This document shows positions 25,032 through 33,651 of a stretch of DNA of 64,000 nt, one piece after another. The position numbers were made by a program, and so were the translations under genes. Source of the stretch: Acetivibrio clariflavus DSM 19732. Its GTDB lineage: Bacteria > Bacillota > Clostridia > Acetivibrionales > Acetivibrionaceae. Position 1 is the first letter of the stretch. Each line of letters begins with the position of its first letter. The notes beneath the pieces are model-generated. The model worked only from the letters and a program-made list of their open reading frames with translations, searched no databases and was not told the DNA's origin. The stretch covers positions 3,472,118-3,536,117 of the forward strand of contig NC_016627.1 of NCBI RefSeq assembly GCF_000237085.1, written 5' to 3'.

Positions 25032-27863
25032 TTATTGTTCTATAGGGAATTCTTTAATAATTCCCAAAATGTACTGCTTCAATAAAGCATAATCGATTGA
25101 GTTGATATTACCATCCCCGTTTAAATCTCCAGCTTTTGCACCATGTTCATAAGGGAATTCTTTTATCATTCCCAGCAAGAACTGTTTCATAATTGCAAAG
25201 TCAATGGAGTTTACTTCCTTATCACCATTAACATCTCCGAATATATAGTCATTAGGCGTTGGTGTCGGAGTAACTACTGGTCCTACTCCGTCAGGCTCTT
25301 CTCCATAAATCAGTTCTGAATTTATATATGCAGTTATCTTGGAGTTTTCAGTAAACGAAGTAGATTTATCATAGGAATAATCGTTTGATACAGTGTATTT
25401 CGCACCGTTTTTGGTAACTCTAAACTGAATATCTCCACTGTCTGAACCCGGTGCAATTACACCTGCTCCGCTCTTAAATCCTATTTCCAAATAATTGTCT
25501 GCATTCTCCACTGCCGGAGATACATCGACAAATTTTGCTTCTACCATTTCTTTACCGATTTTGACGTAATCAAAGATGCATTCTTGCGCGTCATCGGAAT
25601 CCTTTGTATACCAGTAACGTATTTTCAATGTTGAAAGATCGACAGGCTTCTTTCCGGTATTTTCGATTTTCAATGTTACTTTTATATCACCAGCTGCATC
25701 AGAAGCATCGGTAGTTTTGTACAAAACTTTAATTGACGGCTTCAAATCAGCCGGATTGCCTGAAGGTGTAGGTGTTGGAACTCCCTTAGGCGGCTGCTGG
25801 CCGTATACCAGTTCATCCCCAAGAAATACCGCTATATAAGGTGTCTTTTCAAATTTATTGGTTATTCCCTGTCTGCTAAAGTCATTGGTAGGATCCCAGT
25901 GGAACTTGTAATTTTCATCCTGGGCACCAACAAGGGCAAACTGAAGCTCACGTGTACCATACACTTTATAGCCTGACCAGTCAAATTCAACGTAGCATAC
26001 TCCGGTATCATCCCACTTATATGGTCCTTTATACTTAATAGGTCCGCCATAGCTGGAAGCATTCTCATCGTACATGATCTGCAAGTCAACATCATCAATG
26101 GTCTGTCCGGCATCAAGCATTTCGGATATATTAAAGAAATATCTAACTTTCATTGCTTCTTCAAAATGAGGCGGATGAACAGAATAATTGTAAAGCCTGA
26201 TTGTTATCTGGGTTCTTTCCTTGTTTTCCTGTTCAAGCTTCGCTTCAGCGTAATATTCGTCAATCGGATCTTCCTTCGGAGGGAAATTAGGCAGAATTTG
26301 ATGGTCCTGGCCGTAATAAGTGCAGAAACCTGCCAGTGCACCGGTAAATCCTGCATTATAGTCTATCGCCACTTCATTATATACGTAGTCTGTAGTTTCA
26401 TCTATATGATTATCTTCTAAGTCCGGTCCTCCTGCTAAAGCTCCCCACAATGTATGACGATGTTCTTCGGGATCCAACATACTGTTGGTTTTTGAACCGT
26501 GTGCAGCACGATGGTGCGGATGTTTAACCGAATTTTCGGAATATCCTACTATATAGCATCTGTTAAGTGGATTATTGCCCATTAAATAGTCCATTTGGCT
26601 TTTTGCCCAATCGGTAAAGTCTGTACGTCCGGTATACTTTCTGTATACGAAGGCACAGAGCTGTGCTGTAGTATTATACCTTGCAGAACCCCATGTATTT
26701 ATAACTCTATATCCGGAAGGCGATGCCGCAAGGAAAGCATTATCCTTCGGATCTTCATGAGGAATTCCCGACCAGTATTCAAGATTCCATCTGAAAATAT
26801 ACCAGTCTCTTTCGGTATTGGTTATCGGAGCAAGTTTCGCAAAAACACCACCCCAGACAACATCCCAGCAGTGTACCCAAATATTCTGCCAGTGGTTCTG
26901 TTCGTTTACTATAATTTTGCCTAGATAACCGGTATACTTTCCATTTTCCATGCGAACTATATCATCTATATAACTTTCATCTCCTGTGGCAATATTTAAC
27001 CACACAGCACCCCAAGCCAACTCATCGTCGTCATAGGCTGAACCGTAGTAACCGCCCGAATAACCGGTTCCTCTGTATTTCTTTCCAAAATCATAAAGGG
27101 CTTTTGCTGCAGTAAGACATTTCTCAGCATATTCCGGATCTGAATCCTTCCAGTTCAAATAACTGATTGCTAACGCTGCTGCAGCATCTCCACATTGGTC
27201 AGCAGCTGGATTTTCCGGTGTAGTAAAAAAGGCCGGTCTTACCTGATTCTGAAGTTCAGGCGGACCCCAGTAAGTATGGTCTACATCACCATTTCCAACC
27301 TGATAACAAAATGCAACCAAATTGCCATCCTTATCTAAAAATGTACTTCTCAAGAAGTAATCGGTAAACCACTTTAGAATATCCAGCATGTGGTCTTCCA
27401 GGCCCTTGTCTATAAAAGCCTGTCTGAACTCATAAAATCCCCATCCCAATGTTGAGGCTGTGTAAGCTTGTGGAAGTCCGAATTTAACATGGTCTCCTGC
27501 GTCGTGAAATCCGCCGCTTAGATCCAAGGTACCGTCTCCATCGGGGTCCAATACATCTCTATACTTGTCAATATATTCCTGTGACATATTGGTACCCGGA
27601 CTCTCTTTAGTCTCCATGGGTATTAATGGGACTTTCTCATCTTCTAAATGGCAGTCACCTCTCCATTCAAGTCTTCCCCCGGTTATACCCCTACCGCATT
27701 TTTCTGCATCATAAAAGTGCAAAGCCAGTTGCAGCGCTTTGGCATAGTTAATCTCAACTTCAGCTGCTTTGGCAATACGTACCGGTGCTACTAATAAAGT
27801 GCTTAGAATGCTAAATACCAATACTACTGCCTGCACTTTTTTCCTTATAGTTGCTTTTAGCAT
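25032..27863 (-). CDS. cellulosomal endoglucanase GH9-CBM3c-CBM3-dockerin
   Basis: This 943-residue secreted enzyme cuts cellulose as a cellulosome subunit. A signal peptide (1-33, ending AKA) is followed by a GH9 domain to about 515: catalytic DAGD at 121-124, HHRAAHGS, and NEVAIDYNAGFTGALAGF with the acid Glu. CBM3c follows (about 540-690), then a PTPTPSG linker, a second CBM3 (about 705-860), another PTPTP linker, and a type I dockerin (about 880-943) with two Ca-binding repeats (DVNGDKEVNSIDF and DLNGDGNINSIDY). The Ser-Ile pair in both repeats is a recognition site for scaffoldin cohesins. GGGGAGG precedes the ATG. It stands alone, not in a cellulase cluster. Several paralogues share this layout, so no symbol is given. 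Confidence 0.96.
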   Translation of the reverse strand: MLKATIRKKVQAVVLVFSILSTLLVAPVRIAKAAEVEINYAKALQLALHFYDAEKCGRGITGGRLEWRGDCHLEDEKVPLIPMETKESPGTNMSQEYIDKYRDVLDPDGDGTLDLSGGFHDAGDHVKFGLPQAYTASTLGWGFYEFRQAFIDKGLEDHMLDILKWFTDYFLRSTFLDKDGNLVAFCYQVGNGDVDHTYWGPPELQNQVRPAFFTTPENPAADQCGDAAAALAISYLNWKDSDPEYAEKCLTAAKALYDFGKKYRGTGYSGGYYGSAYDDDELAWGAVWLNIATGDESYIDDIVRMENGKYTGYLGKIIVNEQNHWQNIWVHCWDVVWGGVFAKLAPITNTERDWYIFRWNLEYWSGIPHEDPKDNAFLAASPSGYRVINTWGSARYNTTAQLCAFVYRKYTGRTDFTDWAKSQMDYLMGNNPLNRCYIVGYSENSVKHPHHRAAHGSKTNSMLDPEEHRHTLWGALAGGPDLEDNHIDETTDYVYNEVAIDYNAGFTGALAGFCTYYGQDHQILPNFPPKEDPIDEYYAEAKLEQENKERTQITIRLYNYSVHPPHFEEAMKVRYFFNISEMLDAGQTIDDVDLQIMYDENASSYGGPIKYKGPYKWDDTGVCYVEFDWSGYKVYGTRELQFALVGAQDENYKFHWDPTNDFSRQGITNKFEKTPYIAVFLGDELVYGQQPPKGVPTPTPSGNPADLKPSIKVLYKTTDASDAAGDIKVTLKIENTGKKPVDLSTLKIRYWYTKDSDDAQECIFDYVKIGKEMVEAKFVDVSPAVENADNYLEIGFKSGAGVIAPGSDSGDIQFRVTKNGAKYTVSNDYSYDKSTSFTENSKITAYINSELIYGEEPDGVGPVVTPTPTPNDYIFGDVNGDKEVNSIDFAIMKQFLLGMIKEFPYEHGAKAGDLNGDGNINSIDYALLKQYILGIIKEFPIEQ

Positions 27864-28126
27864 TACTTATACCTCCCCAATAAATATTTTATATTGAAAA
27901 TTTTAAATAAATTTTGTATCTATCACCAAATATTTCTTATTATTAGTACAATAACATTTATACCTTACACTACTAATTATATCCTATAAATGAGTTTCTC
28001 GACTATACTTATTTTTTTAATATATCATCAACTTTTGTGAATTTTCATATAGAATCTAAGAATCATTCAAAATTCTATGTTATAATAAGAAAAAATGAAA
28101 ACAATAACCATAGAAGGGGAATATAA

Positions 28127-29056
28127 ATGCTGAAAGATAAAATTTTAAACAAGAGACCAGGGATTATTACTTATGGCTTGACTCCGCCAAAGGCAGGCAA
28201 TCCTCCGGAAAAAATCAAAGAAATTGCCGAGAAACAGATTGAAAGAATAAAAAATCTTGAGATAGACGGTTTGGTAATATACGATATTCAGGATGAAAAA
28301 GACAGAACAGACGCTGAAAGACCTTTTCCCTTTATAGAAACCATTGACCCGCTTACATACAGCAATGAATATCTGATGGACTTACATATACCAAAAATAA
28401 TTTACCGCTGTGTCGGTAAATACACCCATAACCAATTTTGCGATCTTTTAAAAGGATATAAAGGACAGGACACGTTTTCTGTATTTGTAGGAGCTGCCTC
28501 AAGGAAGCAAAAGGTTTCCCTTCACCTGTCCGAAGCATACGAAATCTGTTCAGCAGTTAATCCGGACATTATTTTAGGCGGAGTTGCCATACCGGAAAGG
28601 CATATGAAAAATTGGGAAGAACATATGAGAATAATTAACAAATTCCAAAGCGGGTGCAAATACTTTATATCACAGGCTGTATATAATGTTGAAGCCGCCA
28701 AGGATTTTTTATCCGATTACTATTATTACTGTAAAAACAACAATATGGAAATGGTACCCATCATTTTTACTCTTACACCCTGCGGTTCCATAAAAACCCT
28801 TGAATTCATGAAGTGGTTGGGAATCAGCATACCAAGGTGGCTTGAAAATGATTTATTGAATTCAGAGGATATACTAAACAAATCAGTATCACTATCAAAA
28901 GAAATTTTTACTGAATTATTGGAGTTTTCCTTGGAAAAGGGAATTCCAATAGGATGTAATATTGAAAGCGTTTCAATAAGAAAAGTGGAAATAGAAGCCT
29001 CAATTAGTCTGGCTAAAGACATTAAATCCATTATTTCTTCCAGAGGGGTTATATGA
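28127..29056 (+). CDS. MetF-like methylenetetrahydrofolate reductase family protein
   Basis: This 309-residue protein appears to be a TIM-barrel protein related to 5,10-methylenetetrahydrofolate reductase. It shows the opening ITYGLTPPKAGNPPEKI, DGLVIYDIQDEKDRT with acidic residues near the expected flavin site, and SGCKYFISQAVYNVEAAKDFL, which resembles the MetF GADFIQTQ segment. Similarity is partial, so activity on folate is not certain. GAAGGGGAA lies seven bases before the ATG. It is divergent from the cellulase gene and single, with its own terminator. Confidence 0.7.
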   Translation: MLKDKILNKRPGIITYGLTPPKAGNPPEKIKEIAEKQIERIKNLEIDGLVIYDIQDEKDRTDAERPFPFIETIDPLTYSNEYLMDLHIPKIIYRCVGKYTHNQFCDLLKGYKGQDTFSVFVGAASRKQKVSLHLSEAYEICSAVNPDIILGGVAIPERHMKNWEEHMRIINKFQSGCKYFISQAVYNVEAAKDFLSDYYYYCKNNNMEMVPIIFTLTPCGSIKTLEFMKWLGISIPRWLENDLLNSEDILNKSVSLSKEIFTELLEFSLEKGIPIGCNIESVSIRKVEIEASISLAKDIKSIISSRGVI

Positions 29057-29133
29057 ATTACTCTTAAAACCATACTCCACACTTTTAATTGTAACAGCAC
29101 AAATATAAAATTTTACCCTTGTATACCGGACCA

Positions 29134-29178
29134 AAAAAACAAAAGCAAGAAGTGCAAAAATCTCTTCTTGCTTTTTCT
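29134..29178 (+). terminator. terminator of MetF-like gene
   Basis: AAAGCAAGAAG and CTTCTTGCTTTTT pair around a short A-rich loop, with T-run on the plus strand. Confidence 0.8.
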
Positions 29179-29223
29179 CCATTTGTCAATTGTATGTGAA
29201 AACTTGTCTAATCTTTCCGCACA

Positions 29224-30546
29224 TTAATCGGAAACAGTATAATTTGCAGGTGCCATCAAAAACATAGGAACAGGTTTAAGGTCCTGAAGGTTACTTCCCT
29301 CTTTTACCATTTTTTGCAATGCTTTATATTCATCCGACAAAAGCAAAATCTTCTCTATCTCCTTTTGTGATTGATTTTCCTGCAACTTTTTCAATACAAC
29401 GTCAACTGCAATAACATAGGTTTCATAATCGTACAATTTGCCAAAAATCCTTCTATCATCGGGCAAAACCATTATTACCGTATCGGTATAATTCACGCCA
29501 TACAATGCTGTGCGGCAATAAATTGCAGGTATAAACCAGAAAAACTCCCAAGCAACATTAACATCTTTGGTATACTCTGCAATTTTGTTTACCAGTCCTT
29601 CGACACTGTCCTCCGGACCATAGTTTGCAAAAACACTTATTGCATATTCAGCACACTCTTTCATAAAGTTTTCGTGCTCAATATCCTTCTGCCTGTTCTC
29701 GTTATAGGATTTGTCCGATTGCCGGATTATTATGTACTGCATTTCAATCATATTGCCATTGCCGGCAGGCAGCTGTTTCATATATTCGTCCAAAACTCTT
29801 TCTGCCTCAAGATACGGTTTGTTGTTTAAAAGACATTGATACATTACTTCTCCATTAATCTGTCTTGTAACTAATACCTTAATCCAATAAAATCTCTTGT
29901 TATTCAATCTTTTTACAATCTGCTCCTTTAACAGATTATAATAATGGTTATTTCCCGATTCAGCCAAACTTTCAGAACCCTGTGACTGCAATGCCCCCAC
30001 ATAGGTATGCCAGGTTCGTGCAATGCCTTTTTTGTTGGTTTCTAGGTCCAGGACAGGATTATGATTATCTTTCAATGCATCTATAACAACATTTAAAACA
30101 CTTTTAATAAAAATATCGATGCAGCTATTTACAGCTTCCTCTAAATCATTATTTTTGCCAATACCAGCGAAGGATTCAAATATACCTTCTTCCCCAAATT
30201 CCTTATTTTCAATAAGGAAATTTATTCTTACCAAAACATCAGTGCCTTGCTGGGTCTTGTCTTTTAAAGCCGCTTTTATTGAGGCATCAATTTCGGGAAT
30301 TATAAGTTTTTCCCCATCACAGTTTACTTCCAGCTTCAATTCTGAAACCCTGTTTTTCAAAATATTCAATAGCCATTCTTTTTCATCGGTTATCTTTACA
30401 TCTTCATTTTTGACTTCATCAGTCTTTTTTTCATCAATATTCTCTTCAATTTCAGTATTTTTTTCAATTCTACTCTCAATGTTTTCTTCCGGCTTAATTT
30501 CCTGCTTGCCTTTTTTTGAACCGAACAATTTGTCAAAAAGCCCCAT
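29224..30546 (-). CDS. unknown soluble protein
   Basis: This 440-residue cytosolic protein is not recognised. The N-terminus MGLFDKLFGSKKGKQ is followed by a Glu/Lys-rich low-complexity stretch to about residue 60, then a mixed alpha/beta body without membrane segments. The opening resembles that of small clostridial proteins starting GLFDKLFG, which is not diagnostic. The ATG at 30544-30546 has GGAG nine bases upstream; the 25-codon upstream extension is rejected. It is separated from uxaC by a 215-base gap. Confidence 0.7.
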   Translation of the reverse strand: MGLFDKLFGSKKGKQEIKPEENIESRIEKNTEIEENIDEKKTDEVKNEDVKITDEKEWLLNILKNRVSELKLEVNCDGEKLIIPEIDASIKAALKDKTQQGTDVLVRINFLIENKEFGEEGIFESFAGIGKNNDLEEAVNSCIDIFIKSVLNVVIDALKDNHNPVLDLETNKKGIARTWHTYVGALQSQGSESLAESGNNHYYNLLKEQIVKRLNNKRFYWIKVLVTRQINGEVMYQCLLNNKPYLEAERVLDEYMKQLPAGNGNMIEMQYIIIRQSDKSYNENRQKDIEHENFMKECAEYAISVFANYGPEDSVEGLVNKIAEYTKDVNVAWEFFWFIPAIYCRTALYGVNYTDTVIMVLPDDRRIFGKLYDYETYVIAVDVVLKKLQENQSQKEIEKILLLSDEYKALQKMVKEGSNLQDLKPVPMFLMAPANYTVSD

Positions 30547-30683
30547 AATATAAATCTCCTCTTCTTTGATTGTCGGCACATCAAAATTGTGCCATGTATT
30601 AATCGCATATTTTTTATACAAATCAGCATATTATGATTGTACCATACATCGGTAATATAATGAAGAACTATTTCTATATTTAT

Positions 30684-30730
30684 ACAGGTTAAAACAATTG
30701 CCGTTCTCAATTGTTTTCCGATTAACCTGT
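30684..30730. repeat. nested inverted repeat after uxaC
   Basis: ACAGGTTAA and TTAACCTGT form an outer stem, with AACAATTG and CAATTGTT inside. It follows the uxaC stop but lacks a T-run, so it may be a processing hairpin, a weak terminator or an operator. Confidence 0.5.
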
Positions 30731-30760
30731 TAATTCTGCCCAAAGCTTGCAACATGAATC

Positions 30761-32158
30761 CTATTCAAATTCGAAATAGTTTTTGGCATTGAAATAGGAT
30801 ATATCAGCTACAATCTCACCTAAGGCATCATAGTCCTGCGGATATTCGCCGTTTTCCACCCAGGTTCCAATCAAATCGCACAATATGCGACGAAAATATT
30901 CGTGCCTCGGATAAGACAGAAAACTCCTGGAATCGGTCAACATACCGACAAAACCTGCAAGGTAGCCAAGGTTTGCAAGGGAAGTCAGATGTTCTTTTAT
31001 ACCTGTTTTATGGTCGTTAAACCACCATGCGCTTCCATGCTGTATTTTGCTAACAGCACTTGAATCCTGGAAACAGCCTATTATTGTATCTATTGCTGCA
31101 TTGTCCGTAGGATTCAAACTGTAAATAATAGTTTTTGGCAGCTGGTCAGTAACACTGAGTGAGTTCAGAAATTCCGCCAGCTGGCTGCTTGGAGCATAGT
31201 TGTTTATACAGTCGTAACCGGTGTCGGGACCTAAAGTTAGGAATTTTCCGGTATTATTATTGCGTTTACAGCCGTAATGAAGCTGCATTGCCCATCCCAA
31301 TTCATGATACATCCTTCCTGAAGCTATTAAAAAGGCAGTCTTGAATTTCAGAACTTCCTCCTCCATAAGGGTTTCACCTTTTAACCTTTTGGCAAATATC
31401 CCGTTTATGGTATTTTCCGAAGCAGGTGCATACATCACATAATCAAGGCCATGGTCAGATATTCTGCAATGCATGGAATGGAAAAATTTCATACGCTCTT
31501 TTAAGGCTTTCAACAGCGTATCAAAACTGTCAATTGAAATTCCCGACACATCGCTTAATTTTTCAATATAATCAAGGTAATCCTCTTTTTCAATATTCAT
31601 GGCTTTGTCCGGTCTCCAGGTGGGATATACCTTTACCGGGAAAGAAGAATCTTCAGATATTTTTCTGTGCCATTCCAAAGAATCCGCAGGGTCATCCGTA
31701 GTGCATATATGAGTTACATTAGACTTTATAATTATATCTCTTGCGCTCATTCGGGAAAGCTTTTCATTGCACAAGTTCCATACTTCCTCTGCTGTGTTCC
31801 TGTTTAAAACACCATTATAATCAAAATAGCGTTTTAGTTCCAAATGACTCCAGTGATACAGCGGATTTCCTATAGCCTTTGATAAACTCTGTGCCCACAT
31901 TAAGAATTTTTCCTTGTCGGTTGCATCACCGGTTATGTATTTTTCCTCCACTCCGCATGAGCGCATCAAACGCCATTTGTAATGATCTCCCCCAAGCCAG
32001 ATTTGGGTTATATTCTCAAACTTTCTGTCTAAAGCTATATCTTTAGCATCAAGATGGCAGTGATAATCTATTATTGGAAGTTTAGCAGCATAGTTATGGT
32101 AAAGGTGTACTGCTGTCTGGGAATTCAATAGAAAATTTTCATCTAAAAACGGTTTCAT
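30761..32158 (-). CDS. uxaC: glucuronate isomerase
   Basis: This 465-residue enzyme interconverts glucuronate and fructuronate (or galacturonate and tagaturonate) in uronate use. It is of usual family length with the early metal site DYHCHLDAKDIA, the WLGGDHYKWRLMRSCGV segment, CTTDDPADSLEWH and the C-terminal PRHEYFRRILCDLIG. AAGGAG lies seven bases before the ATG. No other uronate gene is adjacent. A role in using hemicellulose or pectin side-groups fits the plant cell wall lifestyle. Confidence 0.95.
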   Translation of the reverse strand: MKPFLDENFLLNSQTAVHLYHNYAAKLPIIDYHCHLDAKDIALDRKFENITQIWLGGDHYKWRLMRSCGVEEKYITGDATDKEKFLMWAQSLSKAIGNPLYHWSHLELKRYFDYNGVLNRNTAEEVWNLCNEKLSRMSARDIIIKSNVTHICTTDDPADSLEWHRKISEDSSFPVKVYPTWRPDKAMNIEKEDYLDYIEKLSDVSGISIDSFDTLLKALKERMKFFHSMHCRISDHGLDYVMYAPASENTINGIFAKRLKGETLMEEEVLKFKTAFLIASGRMYHELGWAMQLHYGCKRNNNTGKFLTLGPDTGYDCINNYAPSSQLAEFLNSLSVTDQLPKTIIYSLNPTDNAAIDTIIGCFQDSSAVSKIQHGSAWWFNDHKTGIKEHLTSLANLGYLAGFVGMLTDSRSFLSYPRHEYFRRILCDLIGTWVENGEYPQDYDALGEIVADISYFNAKNYFEFE

Positions 32159-32301
32159 GGGATAACTCCTTTTTTGTTACTTTTAATGAAATTTTTTATA
32201 AATAATTATGGCTTTACGCTGAAATTATACCACTGCCTGATAAATACTGTAAATTATTTATCAATATTCATTGTTAATCAAAAGCATCAAAAAATCTAAA
32301 A

Positions 32302-32403
32302 CCAACTTTTTCCAAAGCTAGCTAAAAAATTAAATATGCTCATGAAAAATAGAGAATTTAAGATTTCAAAATTGTTGTGTTTTTAATAACTCTGTAAAGA
32401 ACC
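32302..32403 (-). mobile_element. MITE-like repeat, left copy
   Basis: Read on the minus strand, this ~102-bp segment starts GGTTCTTTACAGAG and is about 80% identical, with one 1-base gap, to the segment at 33383-33487. Its other end, CTTTGGAAAAAGTT, is a diverged reverse complement of the first. The two copies face each other around an orphan gene. Confidence 0.75.
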
Positions 32404-32439
32404 GATTTTTTATTTAAATTTACAGTTAACCTTTGTTTA

Positions 32440-33294
32440 CTAAAAAATTATTTTTTTATACGATTTCTTATCTTCAAAAACGTTCCCATTTATTTTACCA
32501 TCCTCTGTTATTCCAAGTATATTTTCAAAATCTATAAAATTTTTTATTTTATTACCAAAATCAATAAGTTTAATATGAACTTTTTTTAGTAATTCTATAG
32601 TACGATCTATATCAATAACTCTAGGCTTCACCCAATTTAAATTAAATATTACTTTCCCATCTCTATCCAACCTCATGTAATCATGCTGTTTTTTGTATTC
32701 TAAATCTTCAAAATACAAATTACCTCTGCATTTTAATCTATCAGCCAGTTCATCTCTCATGTACTTAACATCATCATCAAATCTGTATTCATCGATATAC
32801 TGCAATAATTCTTGGGCTTCTAACGTATTTTTTATTTTTAATTTATTTTTAATGTTTGTATAGCAAATTTCTCCAAGTTGGTTTTCGAATTCATACCAAT
32901 TCCTTATTCTATTTTCTCCCATATCAAACGCGAACCATATTATTTGATATATATAGTCTTCGCAAGCTGTATACCAAATTATGCTATTTTTTAAATACTC
33001 CCCTCTTTCCCAAAGTTGAGGCCAATTTTCTTTATCCCAATCAATGGTGTTACTATCGCAAAATTTATTAAAAGCATTAATAAGACAATTTCTAGCGCTA
33101 GCAATTAAATAATATAGTTCTCTAAACTTTTCAATTGCTATAGAATAGCCTTCATCAAAAATAATAGTAAATTTCAATAAACCGGGATCAATTAAAAACT
33201 CATTAGGCAACCTAATTTCTTCAATAAATGATTTTTTCTCATTATACCATTCCTCCTGAGTGTATTTTTTCCCTTTATAAATATATTCCGGCAT
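32440..33294 (-). CDS. orphan protein between MITE-like repeats
   Basis: This 284-residue soluble protein is AT-rich at the DNA level (many AAA, AAT and ATA codons). It is rich in aromatic and charged residues with helical stretches, for example GYSIAIEKFRELYYLIASARNCLINAF and TACEDYIYQIIWFAFDMG, and a C-terminal LDRDGKVIFNLNWVKPRVIDIDRTIELL. The helical pattern is reminiscent of HEPN-like proteins known from this genus, but no catalytic RxxxxH is seen, so that is only a suggestion. It is bracketed by two inverted ~100-bp repeats. Composition and position suggest acquisition as cargo. Confidence 0.65.
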   Translation of the reverse strand: MPEYIYKGKKYTQEEWYNEKKSFIEEIRLPNEFLIDPGLLKFTIIFDEGYSIAIEKFRELYYLIASARNCLINAFNKFCDSNTIDWDKENWPQLWERGEYLKNSIIWYTACEDYIYQIIWFAFDMGENRIRNWYEFENQLGEICYTNIKNKLKIKNTLEAQELLQYIDEYRFDDDVKYMRDELADRLKCRGNLYFEDLEYKKQHDYMRLDRDGKVIFNLNWVKPRVIDIDRTIELLKKVHIKLIDFGNKIKNFIDFENILGITEDGKINGNVFEDKKSYKKIIF

Positions 33295-33382
33295 TTTAAA
33301 CTCCCCTTTCTACTTTTCCATTTCTCCACAGAAAGAAAATATCCTCCTATAAACTTTCGACAAAAACATCATAGCCGGCTCA

Positions 33383-33487
33383 TTTGGTTCTTTACAGAGT
33401 TAGTTGAAACGCAACAATTTTGTAATCCGCAATTCTCTACTTTTCATCATCATATTAATTTTTCAACCAGCTCTGGAAAGAGCCAAA
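33383..33487 (+). mobile_element. MITE-like repeat, right copy
   Basis: This 105-bp element is bounded by TTTGGTTCTTTACAGAG (33383-33399) and CTCTGGAAAGAGCCAAA (33471-33487), imperfect terminal inverted repeats with 15 of 17 positions matching. It has no coding capacity. A diverged copy in the opposite orientation lies at 32302-32403. Confidence 0.78.
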
Positions 33488-33545
33488 TTTTTATTGACAT
33501 TTACATATGTAAGACCCGAGTAAAGTTCGTTAGAAATCACAGCAT

Positions 33546-33595
33546 ACAAAAACCGGCAGACAATAGATTTATAGACATTGCCTACCGGTTTTTAA
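33546..33595 (-). terminator. terminator of SLH-protein gene
   Basis: AAAAACCGGTAGGCAAT pairs with ATTGTCTGCCGGTTTTT on the minus strand, about 60 bases after the stop. Confidence 0.85.
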
Positions 33596-33651
33596 CATGC
33601 TTTTTTACTTCTCTTTCCTATATAAATTTATCACTAATTCAAAAATACTTG

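Noticed and set aside
25032-27863. Part of a cellulase gene cluster
   Set aside because: The neighbours are a lipoprotein and a MetF-like gene with terminators and divergent promoters; no other dockerin or cohesin gene is in the window.
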